Shown here: piece after piece, positions 32,864-44,439 of the stretch | Numbering within the stretch: position 1 is the stretch's first letter | How the letters are laid out: the number at the start of each line of letters is the position of its first letter | Source of the DNA: Dreissena polymorpha | Lineage: Eukaryota; Mollusca; Bivalvia; Myida; Dreissenidae | Assembly: GCF_020536995.1 (NCBI RefSeq) | Contig: NC_068362.1 | Coordinates: 98,499,085 to 98,563,084, forward strand | Reading direction: 5' to 3' | Length of the DNA stretch: 64,000 nucleotides | Notes under the pieces: model-generated | The model's database searches: none | The model's input: only the letters and a program-made list of their open reading frames with translations | What the model was told of the DNA's origin: nothing | Translations under genes and position numbers: made by a program

Positions 32864-33934
32864 GTGAGTTTAGCACTGTGTATGAACTGGTATTACTTCA
32901 TTTTCTGCATATCTTTATCTCAGTCTTCTCTAGTGTTGATGGTCAAATACATATTGTCTGCCAGTTTTTTCCCCAAAACTGCCGTTCATCGTTTGCTTGC
33001 ATCATGAGTTTTAAAAGAAATTAAAACTCATTTGTTTAGTTAGAATCTAATGAAAGACTTAAATGGCCATGTTTAATACAATTGTATAACAACATATACA
33101 AGCTTAAAAAATAGTTGATATAAATAATGTATATATGAACATAACAAATTTACTTAAAATCATAGGTCTTGTTTTTGTCTGCCATTATAAGAACCAGAAC
33201 ATATTTCGGACATTCGAGGATTGACTTGCTGTGTTAGGGCATCATCAGGTGAAGGAAGAAACCAGGCCCTTTTCGAATCAATTTTGATGAAACCTGATCG
33301 ACATGCTCATCTTGGTTGAGTAAGCCTGGGTTAAGTGTGTCCAAAAAGTAGGTAACCTGGTGAAATCTTAAGAAAACATTGTAACCAGATCCAGGTTTAT
33401 TTGACTGACAGACCGATGGACAGTGGGTCAACCGTAAATCCCTTCATGTGAAAACGGTAGGGACAAAATAAATATCACATTGCTCTTCTAAGTTCATTTG
33501 TAAACCAAGTTTTATCACACAATTAAAATGGTCAATGTATTATTTTGTGTATTTAAAATGATGTGAATATTAAGTTTTATGAAATCTTACTGAGTTTTCT
33601 CAATTTTAGCGACTATTCGGACCTGGACTGACGGACAACTGGGCAACAATGTCGCAATTTGTATACCAAGTTTTATAAGAACTGTTTCATACAAGTAACC
33701 AATGTTTCTGTTCTATGTCAAGGTAACTACTAGGATGAAAAACACAAAAAGGTTATGGTTCACAATAGGGTAGGCTCCGCGTGCCGTGAACCGGGCCACA
33801 GCTTTTGCCATTTAACATTTGTGTTATAATGGCATAAGCTGGCAGATACCCTTTATCTTTAACGATGTTTTCCGATAATTTCTCGGAAAATACAATCTAG
33901 CAATTTTTAGTTAATTTAGATTACTAAAAATGAA
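32864..33934. other. Intron or intergenic, no feature recognised
   Basis: 33180-33460 is less AT-rich, with GGCATCATCAGGTGAAGGAA and CAGATCCAGGTTTATTTGAC, but no consistent frame with splice sites was found. Confidence 0.3.
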
Positions 33935-33939
33935 TATTA

Positions 33940-35262
33940 TATTTACGCCCCCCTTGGAAGAAGAGGGGGTATATTGTTTTGCACATATCAGTCGGTTGGT
34001 CCGTCCGTCCACCAGATGGTTTCCTGATGATAACTCAAGAACGCTTTGGCCTAGGATCATAAAACTTCATAAGTACATTGATCATGACTGGCAGATGACC
34101 CCCATTGATTTTGAGGTCAAGGTCACAAAGACTCGAAATAGTAAAATGGTTTCCGGATGATAACTCAAGAACGCTTACGCCTAGGATCATGAAACTTCAT
34201 AGGTACATTGATGATGACTCGCAGATGACCTCTATTGATTTCAGGTCACTAAGTCAAAGGTCAAGGTCACAGTGACTCGAAAAAGAAAAATGGTTTCCGG
34301 ATGATAACTCATGAATGCTTACGCCTAGGATCATAAAATAAAAAATTCATAGGTATATTGATCATGACTGGCGAATGGCCCCTATTGATTTTCTGGTCAC
34401 TTGGTCAAAGGTCAAGGTCACAGTGAATCAAAATACTAAAATGGTTTCTTGAAGATAACTCAACAATGCTTACACCTAGGATCATGAAACTTCATGGGAA
34501 CATTGATCATAACTGGCAGATGACCTATGTTGATTTTCAGGTCACTAGGTCAAAGGTCAAGGTCACAGTGACTCGAAATAGTAAAATGGTTTCCGGATGA
34601 TAATTCAAGAATGCTTAGGCCTAGCATCATGAAACTTCATAGGTAAATTACTGGCATATGACCCCTATTGGTTCTCAGGTCACTAGGTCAAAGGTTACAG
34701 TGACTCAAAACAGTAAAATGAATTATGGATGATAACTCAAGAATGCTTGCGCCTAGGATCATGAAACTTCATAGGAACATTAATCATGACTGGCAGATGA
34801 CTCCTATTGATTTTCCGGTCACTAGGTCAAAGGTAAATTTCACCGTTACTCGAAACAGTAAAATTGCTTCATGATGATAACTCAAGAATGCTTACGCCTA
34901 GGACCATGAAACTTCATAGGTACATTGATAATGACTGGCAAATGACCCCCTTCATAGGTACATTGATAATGACTGGCAGAGGACCCCTATTGATTTTTAG
35001 GTCACTAGGTCAAAGATTAAGGTCATAGTGACTCAAAACAGTTTAATGGTTTCCTGTTGATAGCTCAAGAATACTTAGGTCTATGATCATGAAACTTCTC
35101 AAGTACATTGATCATGACTGGCAGATGACCCCTATTGATTTTCAGGTCACTAGGTCAAAAGTCAAGTTCACAGTGACTAAAAACGTATTCACAATGGCTG
35201 CCACTACAACTGACAGCCCATATTGGGGCATGCATGTTTTACAAACAGCCCTTGTTCTGTGT
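33940..35262 (+). repeat. Family A repeat, long copy with about nine units
   Basis: Head CGCCCCCCTTGGAAGAAGAG then TATATTGTTTTGCACAT and GTCCGTCCACCAGATGG. About nine units near 118 bp follow, with GATAACTCAAGAATGCTTA, CCTAGGATCATGAAACTTC and GGTCAAAGGTCAAGGTCACA. The tail is CAACTGACAGCCCATATTGG then GCATGTTTTACAAACAGCCC. Non-coding. Confidence 0.85.
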
Positions 35263-35265
35263 TAA

Positions 35266-36299
35266 AAGTATGTGCACGTCTGCGTTAAATAAATAAGTTC
35301 ACATTTGAAATAAAGCTAAAAATGTGTATTGTTGTTATTAGTAATTTGAACCGAATTGCTCTGTGGGAAGTAAAAGTACTATCAACCAGACCTAAATATG
35401 TGGGTAATCAAAGAGCACGAGAAAAGATGAAAATTAAGTTAGCTCAACCATTTTAAGCAATATTACTGGGTCACACTTTTTACGGTGCAAAATATGAAGG
35501 GTCCCTAGACTAAGATGATTACTTACACGAGGAGTGTCCAATTCATTGCTGCCGCATGTTCATATCAGTAACGAATTAACGCTTGTTTCGTTAAAGCAAG
35601 TCGTATATTCACGTTTATAAATATTTAAATAGAAATAAAAAGGTTTAATTGTCGCATATCCACCACACGATGTGTTTCTTATAAAGTGCACGTATATTCA
35701 AACCGAACAATTTTGTACTTAGATAAAAATATACTACATGTGATCATATGTGGCCTAAGAAGGCTTATTATGAATTTATTATATCGCCATCGCAATGAGA
35801 TGTAAATAGTTCATACATGCACAGTGTTCTTTCAACACAACCAAATCACACTTATAGTCGTGTCTTGTGAAAATAGGTCTTGATGCGTATGCGGCCGGCG
35901 TAACTCAAACACGGTCTGCGCAATTTCGCAGTGATTGTTGTTTGATTAAAAACGTGCATAAAGAAGTCCGGATTTCCGCAGTGATTTAACCAATGCTGTG
36001 AGTGATTTCTCTGAAATCAATAATTAAAATATTCTGATGCATTCATTCGGGTCTACAAGCGTGAAATTTCCCCATCATTAATTGTTTGTTGATAAAGGTT
36101 ATTCAATGTGAAAAGCTTGGTAAGACAGCTACGCCGAACAACCGAACTAGCATTCATTAATTTGATCAAAATATACACACAGCAGAATGATTGTGTTTCT
36201 TACATGGCTTTTAGAAGAACAGACCATGCAGGCGAGCAGTGAACAATATGATAAGGTTTAGTTGCCCTAACCCTCTATACCCTTGGTATGACTTGTGAG
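35266..36299. other. Unique sequence, no feature recognised
   Basis: 1 kb of moderately AT-rich sequence without dispersed repeats and without convincing exons. Confidence 0.35.
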
Positions 36300-38806
36300 T
36301 GTTAAACTGATGTGCTACAGCATCACTTAAATACGAACAAACGATAGTCAGGTATACCCGCATAATGACATATAGAATATAACTGGGTAGATACTTCCGG
36401 GCAAATTTGAGCCTGGGATAGTCGGTTATACCCGCTCTGTGAAATTAGGAATATAACAGGTTTGATATAGCATTAACAGTACGTACTTGGGGGTTATAGG
36501 AAATACCCGCTATATGACTATCTTGTATATAACTAAATGACGTCAAAAAAAATACAACTGATGTGATACGGCATTACTTATACGAGCATAGGGTAGTAAG
36601 GTAGAACTCGCCTCCTACAAAAATGACCTGATTCGATTTGCTTTGAGTGTTTATGTGCCCATTGTGATTTTCCATACACCCTGAGAAATTTCCATACACC
36701 CGGAGTAATCGGTTGAGATATAATAGTTACACAGTTAATAACTGATTGTGTATAGGATATACACCCTCAGTTCCCTTCTCGAGCTTCGCTCTCATTCACC
36801 ATCAGTTACAAACAGTGTAACTAATACGGTATTACTTATACCAGCATGTGGTAGTAGTATATACCGCTATATAACTCGCTAGTATAGTACCGGTTTGATA
36901 CGGCATTACTTATATACGAGCATTGGGTAGTAGGATATATCCGGTATATAATTCGCTAGTATAGTACCGGCTGGATACGGCATAACTTATATACGAGCAT
37001 GGGGTAGTAGTATATACCCGCTATGACTCGCTAGTATAGTACTGGCTTGATACGGCATTACTTATATACGAGCATGGGGAAGTAGGATATACTAGTACCG
37101 GTATATAACTCGCTAGCATAGAACTGGCTTGATACGGCATTACCGGGGTACTAATATACGAGCATGGGGAAGTAATATATACCCGCTATGAATCGCTAGT
37201 ATAGTACTGGCTTGATACGGCATTACTTATATACAAGCATGGGGAAGTAAGATATACCCGGTATATGACTCGCTAGAATAGTACTGGCTTGATACGGCAT
37301 TACCAGGGTACTTATATACGTGCATGGGGAAGTAGGATATACCCGCTATATAACTCGCTAGTATAGTACCGGCTTGATACGGCATTACTTATATACGAGC
37401 ATGGGGTAGTAGGATATACCAGGTATATAACTCGCTAGTATAGTACTGGCTTGGTATGGCATTACTTACATACAGGCATGGGGTAGTAGGATATACCCGG
37501 TATATAACTCGCTAGTATAGTACCGGCTTGATACGGCATTACTTATATACGAGCATGGGGTAGTAGGAAATACCCGGTATATAACTCGCTAGTATAGTAC
37601 TGGCTTGATACGGCATTACTTATATAAAGGCATGGGGTAGTAGGATATACCCGGTATATGACTCGCTAGTATAGTACTGGCTTGATACGGCATTGCTTAT
37701 ATACGAGCATGGGGTAGTTGGGTATACCCGGTATATGACTCGCTAGTATAGTACTGGCTTGGTACGGCATTACTTACATACGAGCATGGGGTAGTAGTAT
37801 ATACCCGCTATGACTCGCTTGTATAGTACTGGCTTGATACGGCAATACTAATATACGAGCATGGGGTAGTAGGATATATCCGGTATATGACTTGCTAGTA
37901 TATTATTGGCTTGATACGGCATTACTTATATACGAGCATAGGGTAGTAGGATATACCCGCTATGACTTGCTAGTATAGTACTGGCTTGATACGGCATTAC
38001 TAATATACGAGCATGGGGTAGTAGGATATATCCGGTATATGACTCGCTAGTATAGTACCGGCTTGATACGGCATTACTTATATACGAGCATGGGGTAGTA
38101 GGATATACCCGCTATATAACTCGCTAGTATAGTACTGGCTTGATACGGCATTACTTATATACGAGCATGGGGTAGTAGGATATACCCGGCATAAGACTCG
38201 TTAGTATAGTACTGGCTTGATACGGCATTACTTATATAAGACCATGGGGTAGTAGGGTATACCCGGTATATGACTCGCTAGTATATTACTTGCTTGATAC
38301 GGCATTACTTATATACAAGCATGGGGTAGTAGGATATACCCGGTATATGGCTCCCTAGAATAGAACTGGCTTGATACGGCATTACTTATATACGAGCACG
38401 GGGTAGAAGGGTATACCCGGTATATGACTCGCTAGTATAGTACTGGCTTGATACGGTATTACTTGTATACGAGGATGGGGTAGTAGGATATACCCGCTAT
38501 GTAACTCGCTAGTACACTACTGGCTTGAAACGGCATTACTTATATACCAGCATGGGTAGTAGGATTTACCCGGTATATGACTCGCTAGTATAGTACTGGC
38601 TTGATACGGCATTACTTATATACGAGCATGGGGAAGTAGGATATATATGATACATGACTCGCTAGTATAGTACTGGCTTGATACGGCATTACTTATATTC
38701 GAGCATGTGGTAGTAGGATATACCCGGTATATAACTCGCTAGTATAGAATTGGCTTGATACGGCATTACTTATGTACGAGCATGGGGTAGTAGTATATAC
38801 AATGGC
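36300..38806 (+). repeat. 77 bp satellite array, about 25 regular units plus a decayed left margin
   Basis: The unit reads ACTCGCTAGTATAGTACTGG, CTTGATACGGCATTACTTAT, ATACGAGCATGGGGTAGTAG, GATATACCCGGTATATG. From about 36830 units are regular. Leftward (36300-36830) only shared words remain (GATACGGCATTACTTATA, TATACCCGC). Variant units with TACCGGGGTA or TACCAGGGTA in place of TACTTA occur at 37141 and 37301. The array ends sharply at 38806 against a family-A end. Confidence 0.9.
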
Positions 38807-39222
38807 TGTTTGTAAAACATGCATGCCCCCCATATGGGATGTCAGTTGTAGTGGCAGCCATTGTGTGAATACCTTTTTTGTCACTGTGACCTTTGACCTA
38901 GTGACCTGAAAATCAATAGGGGTCATCTGCCAGTCATGATCAATGTTTCTATGAAGTTACATGATCCTTAGTTTCATGATCCTAGGCCTAAGCATTCTTG
39001 AGTTACCATCTTGAAACCATTTTATTATTTGGAGTATCTGTGACCTTGACCTAGTAACCTGAAAATCAAGATGGGTCATCTGCCAGTCATGATCAATGTA
39101 CCAATGAAGTTTCATGATCCTAGGCCTAAGCGTTCTCAAGTTACCATCTGGTGGACGGACCGACCGACCGACATGTGGAAAACAATATACCCCCTCTTCT
39201 TTGAAGGGGTGCATACTTAGAG
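38807..39222 (-). repeat. Family A repeat, short copy
   Basis: It starts ATGGCTGTTTGTAAAACATG then CATGCCCCCCATATGGG and ends CAATATACCCCCTCTTCTTT, with about two body units between. It directly abuts the 77 bp satellite on its left and a family-I copy on its right. Confidence 0.8.
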
Positions 39223-39478
39223 AGCGGACACCATGCTCAAAGTTTAAAACGCACTAAGTGACCCCTAGATTTTGACCCGGCATGACCCATATTCGAACTT
39301 GACCTAGACATCATCTAGATACAACATCTGACCAAGTTTGGTGAAGATCGGGTAAAAACAACTTGAATTAGAGAGCAGACACTTAATACGGACCGACAGA
39401 CAAGACAGGCAGACGGACCGACAAACAAGCTCACTCCTATATACACCACTAAACTTCGTTTGTGGGGGTATAAAAATG
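39217..39478 (-). repeat. Family I repeat, inverted copy
   Basis: AGAGAGCGGACACCATGCTC, AAGTGACCCCTAGATTTTG, CCAAGTTTGGTGAAGATCGG and ACTAAACTTCGTTTGTGGGG. It is the reverse of the 16012 copy. Confidence 0.7.
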
Positions 39479-39704
39479 TATTAATAATGCTACTGGCATT
39501 TCATTTTTGTGTATTTTAGTCTTATATACAATATGTATAGTTTCTTATAAGTGCATTCTTCCAATTTACTATTCATGACACTTAACTTTTACGTTATAAA
39601 CAACTACTTTCAGATCATTTGCCGTAATTTGTAACTGAACGAGCAAAGAAAAAAATCTTACGTTTTGAATAACTAATAAATCCTTCCAACAATAAGCATT
39701 TTTC

Positions 39705-39795
39705 CTTGTGACTTGACTTTCACTGGGAATCAAACCCAGATCTCCTACTTACTTAGTAAGTCGGCATGTTTTCTTTACACCATGAAAGCGATAAG
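39705..39795 (-). repeat. tRNA-related (SINE-like) remnant
   Basis: On the minus strand TGGTGTAAAG (A-box-like) is followed about 47 bases later by GGGTTTGATTCCCAGTG, a B box with a perfect T-arm. The spacing and weak acceptor stem suggest a tRNA-derived SINE remnant rather than a working tRNA. Confidence 0.4.
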
Positions 39796-39799
39796 TTGA

Positions 39800-40110
39800 A
39801 GAAAAAAGCTAATCATTATGTACACAAAATATATTTAACGGATAAAATTTTTAGAAGTCTTTTTCCTACAAGTCTGTATTAACCATTTGACCCCCATGGC
39901 ATGGCCAGTTTTATGATGACACAATTGTGTTTAGTTTTACTACATTTACACGATGCTATGCTGAATACCAAATATCTATGCAGTCAGATTCATAGATAAT
40001 TTTCGACTTTATACATATAAGGAAAACAAGATACTACAAAGCAGGGTTAATAGAATTTGGACTTGCTCACATTTTCGCAAATGACAATTTTCCAAAACAA
40101 TCAAATAATA
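39800..40110. other. Intergenic, no feature recognised
   Basis: AT-rich, with no shared repeat and no exon. Confidence 0.3.
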
Positions 40111-40111
40111 A

Positions 40112-40940
40112 AACAAGAGCCCTAAGGTGCTCAAATGTGACCAGAAGGAACTAAACTATTCTGAGAGGGTGTAGTTTAGAATAATAAATGTACTTGATGA
40201 AAAATATGTAATTTGTAGGCAAATAATCATTTATAAACTTGACTTTGCTTAACATTACAGCAAATGTTTTGACAAACTTTTAAAAAAGGATCTCAATTTT
40301 AAATGCAACTTTCAGTGTTTACAAGCTTTTTTTAATTTGACATTTTGACCCACTTTTTGACGTTATGTGATCCAGTTTGAAAGTCAGCTGAGATTACATT
40401 TTGCAAAATGCTCTTATCATCTTTCATGAAAAATGCATATAAAAAGGGCCAATTGTGTCTAGCGATTTAAGAAAAACTGTCATGTCCACTTGCAGCCATG
40501 TAAGTCTACAAACTGGAACCAGTTACAAACTCGACAACTGAGCTATCATTAGAATAAATATTGTGACCAAAATTTCTGAAGATATGGCTAAAAATGTCAC
40601 TTCTAGAGAGTTTACAAGGTTTCATTATAGCCATATAAAGACAATTGCCTCGCGCTCGTGTGGATATGTTTTTTGCATAGACATACAAATTTCGAAACTG
40701 GACTGAGCCATCATTTGAACAAATATTCGACCAAAATGCATGAAGATTGGAAAAAAACAGTGACTTCACTGGTGTTCAAAAGGTTTCACTATAGCTATAT
40801 AAGGAAAACTGCCCAGCCCTGTTGCATACGGTCATTTATAAAGTTCCACAACTGTTGTCGTACGTTAAACAGTTTTCTACATAGTAATTTCCCACTATTT
40901 TTTCCATCAGTGCAGCTTATGATCAACAGTTAACTAGTCA
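40112..40940 (-). repeat. Family L-related repeat, diverged copy
   Basis: ACAAGAGCCCTAAGGTGCTC starts it. 40555-40830 has CAAAATTTCTGAAGATATGG, CACTTCTAGAGAGTTTACAA and TATAGCCATATAAAGACAAT, diverged from the family-L body. Open frames here are repeat by-products. Confidence 0.5.
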
Positions 40941-41635
40941 CTTCCACTTTAAGCCTATCCACTGTAAACACAAGGTCTACTGTTTTGACCTTTTATACTT
41001 TTTCTTTCTTATTGCTTTTGAAATATCATCTTATATATAATGTTATAATGTTCGCATGTATCTCCAATTATATTCTACAACACCAGTTCAATACATTGAG
41101 CTGTACACTATAAATGTAGAGTGTAAAATATGATGATAACATTTCTCATCTCTTCTTCTTGTCAATCACTCAAATGGAAACACTGGCCCCTGTGGTACAC
41201 ATTCTTTTTGATCAGCATGTTTTGTCTGCCAAACTGAAAAAATAATAATCACAAATAAACATTTAAAGAGAAGTGTTATGCCCCCACACTAATCTTTAGT
41301 TTCAAAACAATTGTAATGTCCAAACAAAATTAAACTAAAATACCAAAGTGTGCAAGTTTAAATGCTTTTTACTTTGAGCTAATAGAGAGAGTTATACAGA
41401 CAACAAGATATTTGCACATGGTGAATACTTGTGTTATTTGTATAAGGCATTACCATGATATAGTCTGAGCAGGTTGTAGGACGCAATGCATGCCTCTCCA
41501 ACCGCTCAGCTATTGTGACTGCTAGATGATGATTTCAGCTGAGGAGCTAAACAAAAATGAGCAAGCACCATAGTTCTGCAAAATGTGGGCTCATACATAA
41601 TTTATTCCTTTCAGATGCCATGTTTCCAATGTTGA
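40941..41635. other. Intergenic, no feature recognised
   Basis: AT-rich, no exon with splice signals and no shared repeat. Confidence 0.3.
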
Positions 41636-41639
41636 CTAG

Positions 41640-42035
41640 AAATGGCGCGGCAGAGGCCGACGCGTATCCCCACGCCGCATGTTTGACCCAGGGGCGCCCC
41701 AGGGTTGGTAATGAGGCCATGCATATTTGAGATTGACCGTATTGTCATAAGAGAAGTTCAGTATCAATTAGAAGTGAATCAATGTAGAAATGAAGAAATT
41801 ATAGTAAAAGGCAATTTTGGGTGGGCGTGGCATATGTGGGCGGGCACCCCAGGGTCGGTAATGGGGCCATACATGGTTGAGATTGACCGTATTGTCATAA
41901 GAGAGGTTCAGTATCAATTTGAAGTAAATGGGTGAAGAACTTTTAAAGTGATCGAAGGATCCAGAAAAGTGTCAGATTGACAGACACAGAGCGCAAACCA
42001 TAAGTCCCTCCCCTTTTTCAAGGGTAAGAAACTAA
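41640..42035 (+). repeat. Family J repeat, two units plus (CAGA) end
   Basis: GGGCGCCCCAGGGTTGGTAA, GAGATTGACCGTATTGTCAT and AGAAGTTCAGTATCAATT recur about 156 bases later. The end GATCCAGAAAAGTGTCAGAT is shared with 10740. Confidence 0.65.
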
Positions 42036-42289
42036 CAAGTTTTGATGATAATGTAAAAAATAATGGTCAAAACAAGAAACTGATTAAAATACGAAGTTAG
42101 GTCGCCCAAAGGGTGTTCTCATTAATGTAAATGCACAAACAGGGATTTCAGATATTAAAGGGGTCAAGAACATGGATAATTAATAAACCCTCACGTTAAT
42201 CTCATGTGAATTGCCAGCATTAAATTCTTACGTTCACCTACCATTCTAACATAAAGAGTGTCTTGGTTTGGGTCAAGCTTTCGTATATC

Positions 42290-42640
42290 GTTTGTAGGCA
42301 TGGTGTAATATCTGTGATATTTTAGGAATAAAATTAACATAAACACAAAACTGAACCAAATTTGCACCTTTCTAGGTATCTTTGACCTTTGACCTTGAAG
42401 GATGACCTTGACCTTTCACCATGAGATACACATGCATGCCAAATATGAAGTTGCTATCTTCAATATTACAAAAGTTATGGCAAAATGTTAAAGTTGGAGA
42501 AAACAAACCAACAGACAAGGCAAAAACTATAGTTCCCCACTATTGTTCATTCCAACGCTCACGGACACTGGAACCCCGGGGAGAGTAGGAAAGCTCCACT
42601 ATATATATTTCATATATAATAGTCGAGCTTAAAACCCTAT
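42290..42640 (+). repeat. Mosaic repeat: family G-like body fused to a family B end
   Basis: GACCTTTGACCTTGAAGGAT, CACCATGAGATACACATGCA and CAATATTACAAAAGTTATGG are inverted relatives of the family-G body. They are followed by CAACGCTCACGGACACTGG and the complete family-B tail AAAGCTCCACTATATATATT ... AATAGTCGAGC. The mixture suggests template switching or recombination. Confidence 0.5.
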
Positions 42641-42900
42641 TTTACTAAGATTCAAGGGCCATAACTCAGGGGTGTCTGGGTCTATTTTGCCCATTATCTA
42701 ACTTGACTTAGATATTATTGCCTTACACATTTTCATGAAGTTTGATGAAGATCTGATGACAATTGCTTGACTTATTGAGCGGAAAATAATCCGAACGGAC
42801 TGACAGACGGACTTACTAACTAACAGACGGACAGACTAACTAACTAAAGGACGGAGCGATTTTAATATGCCCCCAAAATCGCTGGTTCGAGGGCATAAAA
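42641..42900 (-). repeat. Family K repeat
   Basis: AAGGGCCATAACTCAGGGGT, TGAAGTTTGATGAAGATCTG, several ACAGACGGAC words and the end TGCCCCCAAAATCGCTGGTT ... GAGGGCATAAA, a hairpin head in inverted orientation. Confidence 0.6.
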
Positions 42901-43124
42901 ATGATATTGTATAAAATGTATTGAATTTCTTAAACTGTATGAGCTGTTATATGTAATTTCCATTTTACATTATCATTACATCTTCTCACGCTAGATTGGA
43001 AGGCTCTGAACCGTTATATACAGACAGATCAATTCCTAGTTTATCTTCAAGGGATAAGAAGATGTCTTGAAATCACTATGAACTGTTCATCAATTAAAAT
43101 ACTGTATGAAATTAATGACAAAAT

Positions 43125-43345
43125 TATGGTCCAAACAAACTTCAGGTTTAAAACACAATAAGTGACCCCATGACCTAGTTTTTGACCCGGCATGATCCAT
43201 ATTCAAACTTGACCTATACATCATCTAGATACAACTTGTGACCAAGTTTAGGTGAAGATCTGATGAAATTTCGGGACAGACCGACGGACCGACAAAGTGG
43301 TTCCTATATAGCCCCAAATAACAATGGTAATGGGGGTATAAAAAG
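43125..43345 (-). repeat. Family I repeat, inverted copy
   Basis: AAACACAATAAGTGACCCCA, TTGACCCGGCATGATCCATA and GACGGACCGACAAAGTGG match the 39217 copy. Confidence 0.65.
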
Positions 43346-43754
43346 ATAGTATTACCAGCAGTTGGTTTCAATGGAAATTTCTTACCAGACAAGAAGTTTG
43401 ATGCAAATTGTTGTGAGGAGAAACTGGAAAATATCTGAAAAAAAAGTCTTATATAATTTGAAGCACTATATTGTTAAGTCAAATTTTAATATTTGATAAT
43501 CATAATACTGCTAGCTGTCTGATTACAGAGGAGTCTTCACAACATAATGCGTTAACAGTTTTCCTGCAATAAGCAAACAGGACAAAATCAACAACACGAG
43601 TATTTATTATTTATTCAGAGACAAAGATTATCCATCCATGTCTTTGGAAATAAACAAAGGGCATTGAACAATTATTTTGGCCTCATTTTAGCCATGTTGA
43701 TAAATATAATGGGTCAAAATGCTTGGTGTGTTACAAGTGAAACACCATCAAAAC

Positions 43755-43875
43755 CAGTGCTCCAGCTTGGCATGAATGAAAGGGCGCAGCACCCTGCCAT
43801 TCAAAGATTCCAACATGTCCACCTTGGACACCCTTAATGCCCTTCGATGAAAATGCCGAGTTGGGAACAATTAAT
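43755..43875 (+). mobile_element. Partial relative of the 18264 hAT-like element
   Basis: CCAGTGCTCCAGCTTGGC and GAAAGGGCGCAGCACCCTGC match the left end and subterminal words of the element at 18264 (CCAGTGCTCCAGCTAGGCC, AAGGGCGCCCCGCCCTGCCC). The right end is not recognised. Confidence 0.5.
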
Positions 43876-44387
43876 AGTGAGTTACAGTTGTAAGATCGTA
43901 CGCGAATATCATTTGCCATTTAAAAGGAATCATGATGTTCAAACTTAACCTTTGACCTAGAAGTTGGCAAAGGGTTTGTTTTTAGTTGGTCGCATTTTAG
44001 AATTTACAGAGCATATTTTGCAAATCAGTGTGTGCTTAGAAGCCTTAGCTACGGAAAGAACCGCAACTCAATTTGCTAAGAACGATCACCAATGCCTGTC
44101 TGCAGCAGACGACAAATGATTCTGCTCTAGCAGTGAGTTACAGTTGTCAGATCGTACGCGAATATCATTTGCCATTTAAAAGGAATCATGATGTTCAAAC
44201 TTAACCTTTGACCTAGGAGTTGGCAAAGGGTTTGTTTTTAGTTGGTCGCATTTAAGAATTTACAGAGGATATTTTGCAAATCTGTGTGTGCTTAGAAGCC
44301 TTAGCTACGGAAAGAACCGCAACTCAATTTGCTAAGAACGATCACCACTGCCTGTCTGCAGCACACGACAAATGATTATGCTCTAGC
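43876..44387 (+). repeat. Two-copy tandem duplication of 256 bp, very similar copies
   Basis: AGTGAGTTACAGTTGTAAGA ... CTGCAGCAGACGACAAATGA is repeated with an offset of 256 bases; by eye only a handful of substitutions separate the copies. A short third start (AGTGAGTGTATATACC) follows. Non-coding; the duplication looks recent. Confidence 0.85.
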
Positions 44388-44439
44388 AGTGAGTGTATAT
44401 ACCAGCTTGTAAGACGACTTTGGCCAGACTAGTGTTTAT

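Noticed and set aside
36830-38806. Possible CRISPR or repeat-spacer structure
   Set aside because: The whole 77 bp unit is conserved with no variable spacer; it is a satellite.
39705-39795. Functional tRNA on the minus strand
   Set aside because: Only the T-arm is well formed; the A box is degenerate and the acceptor ends do not pair.
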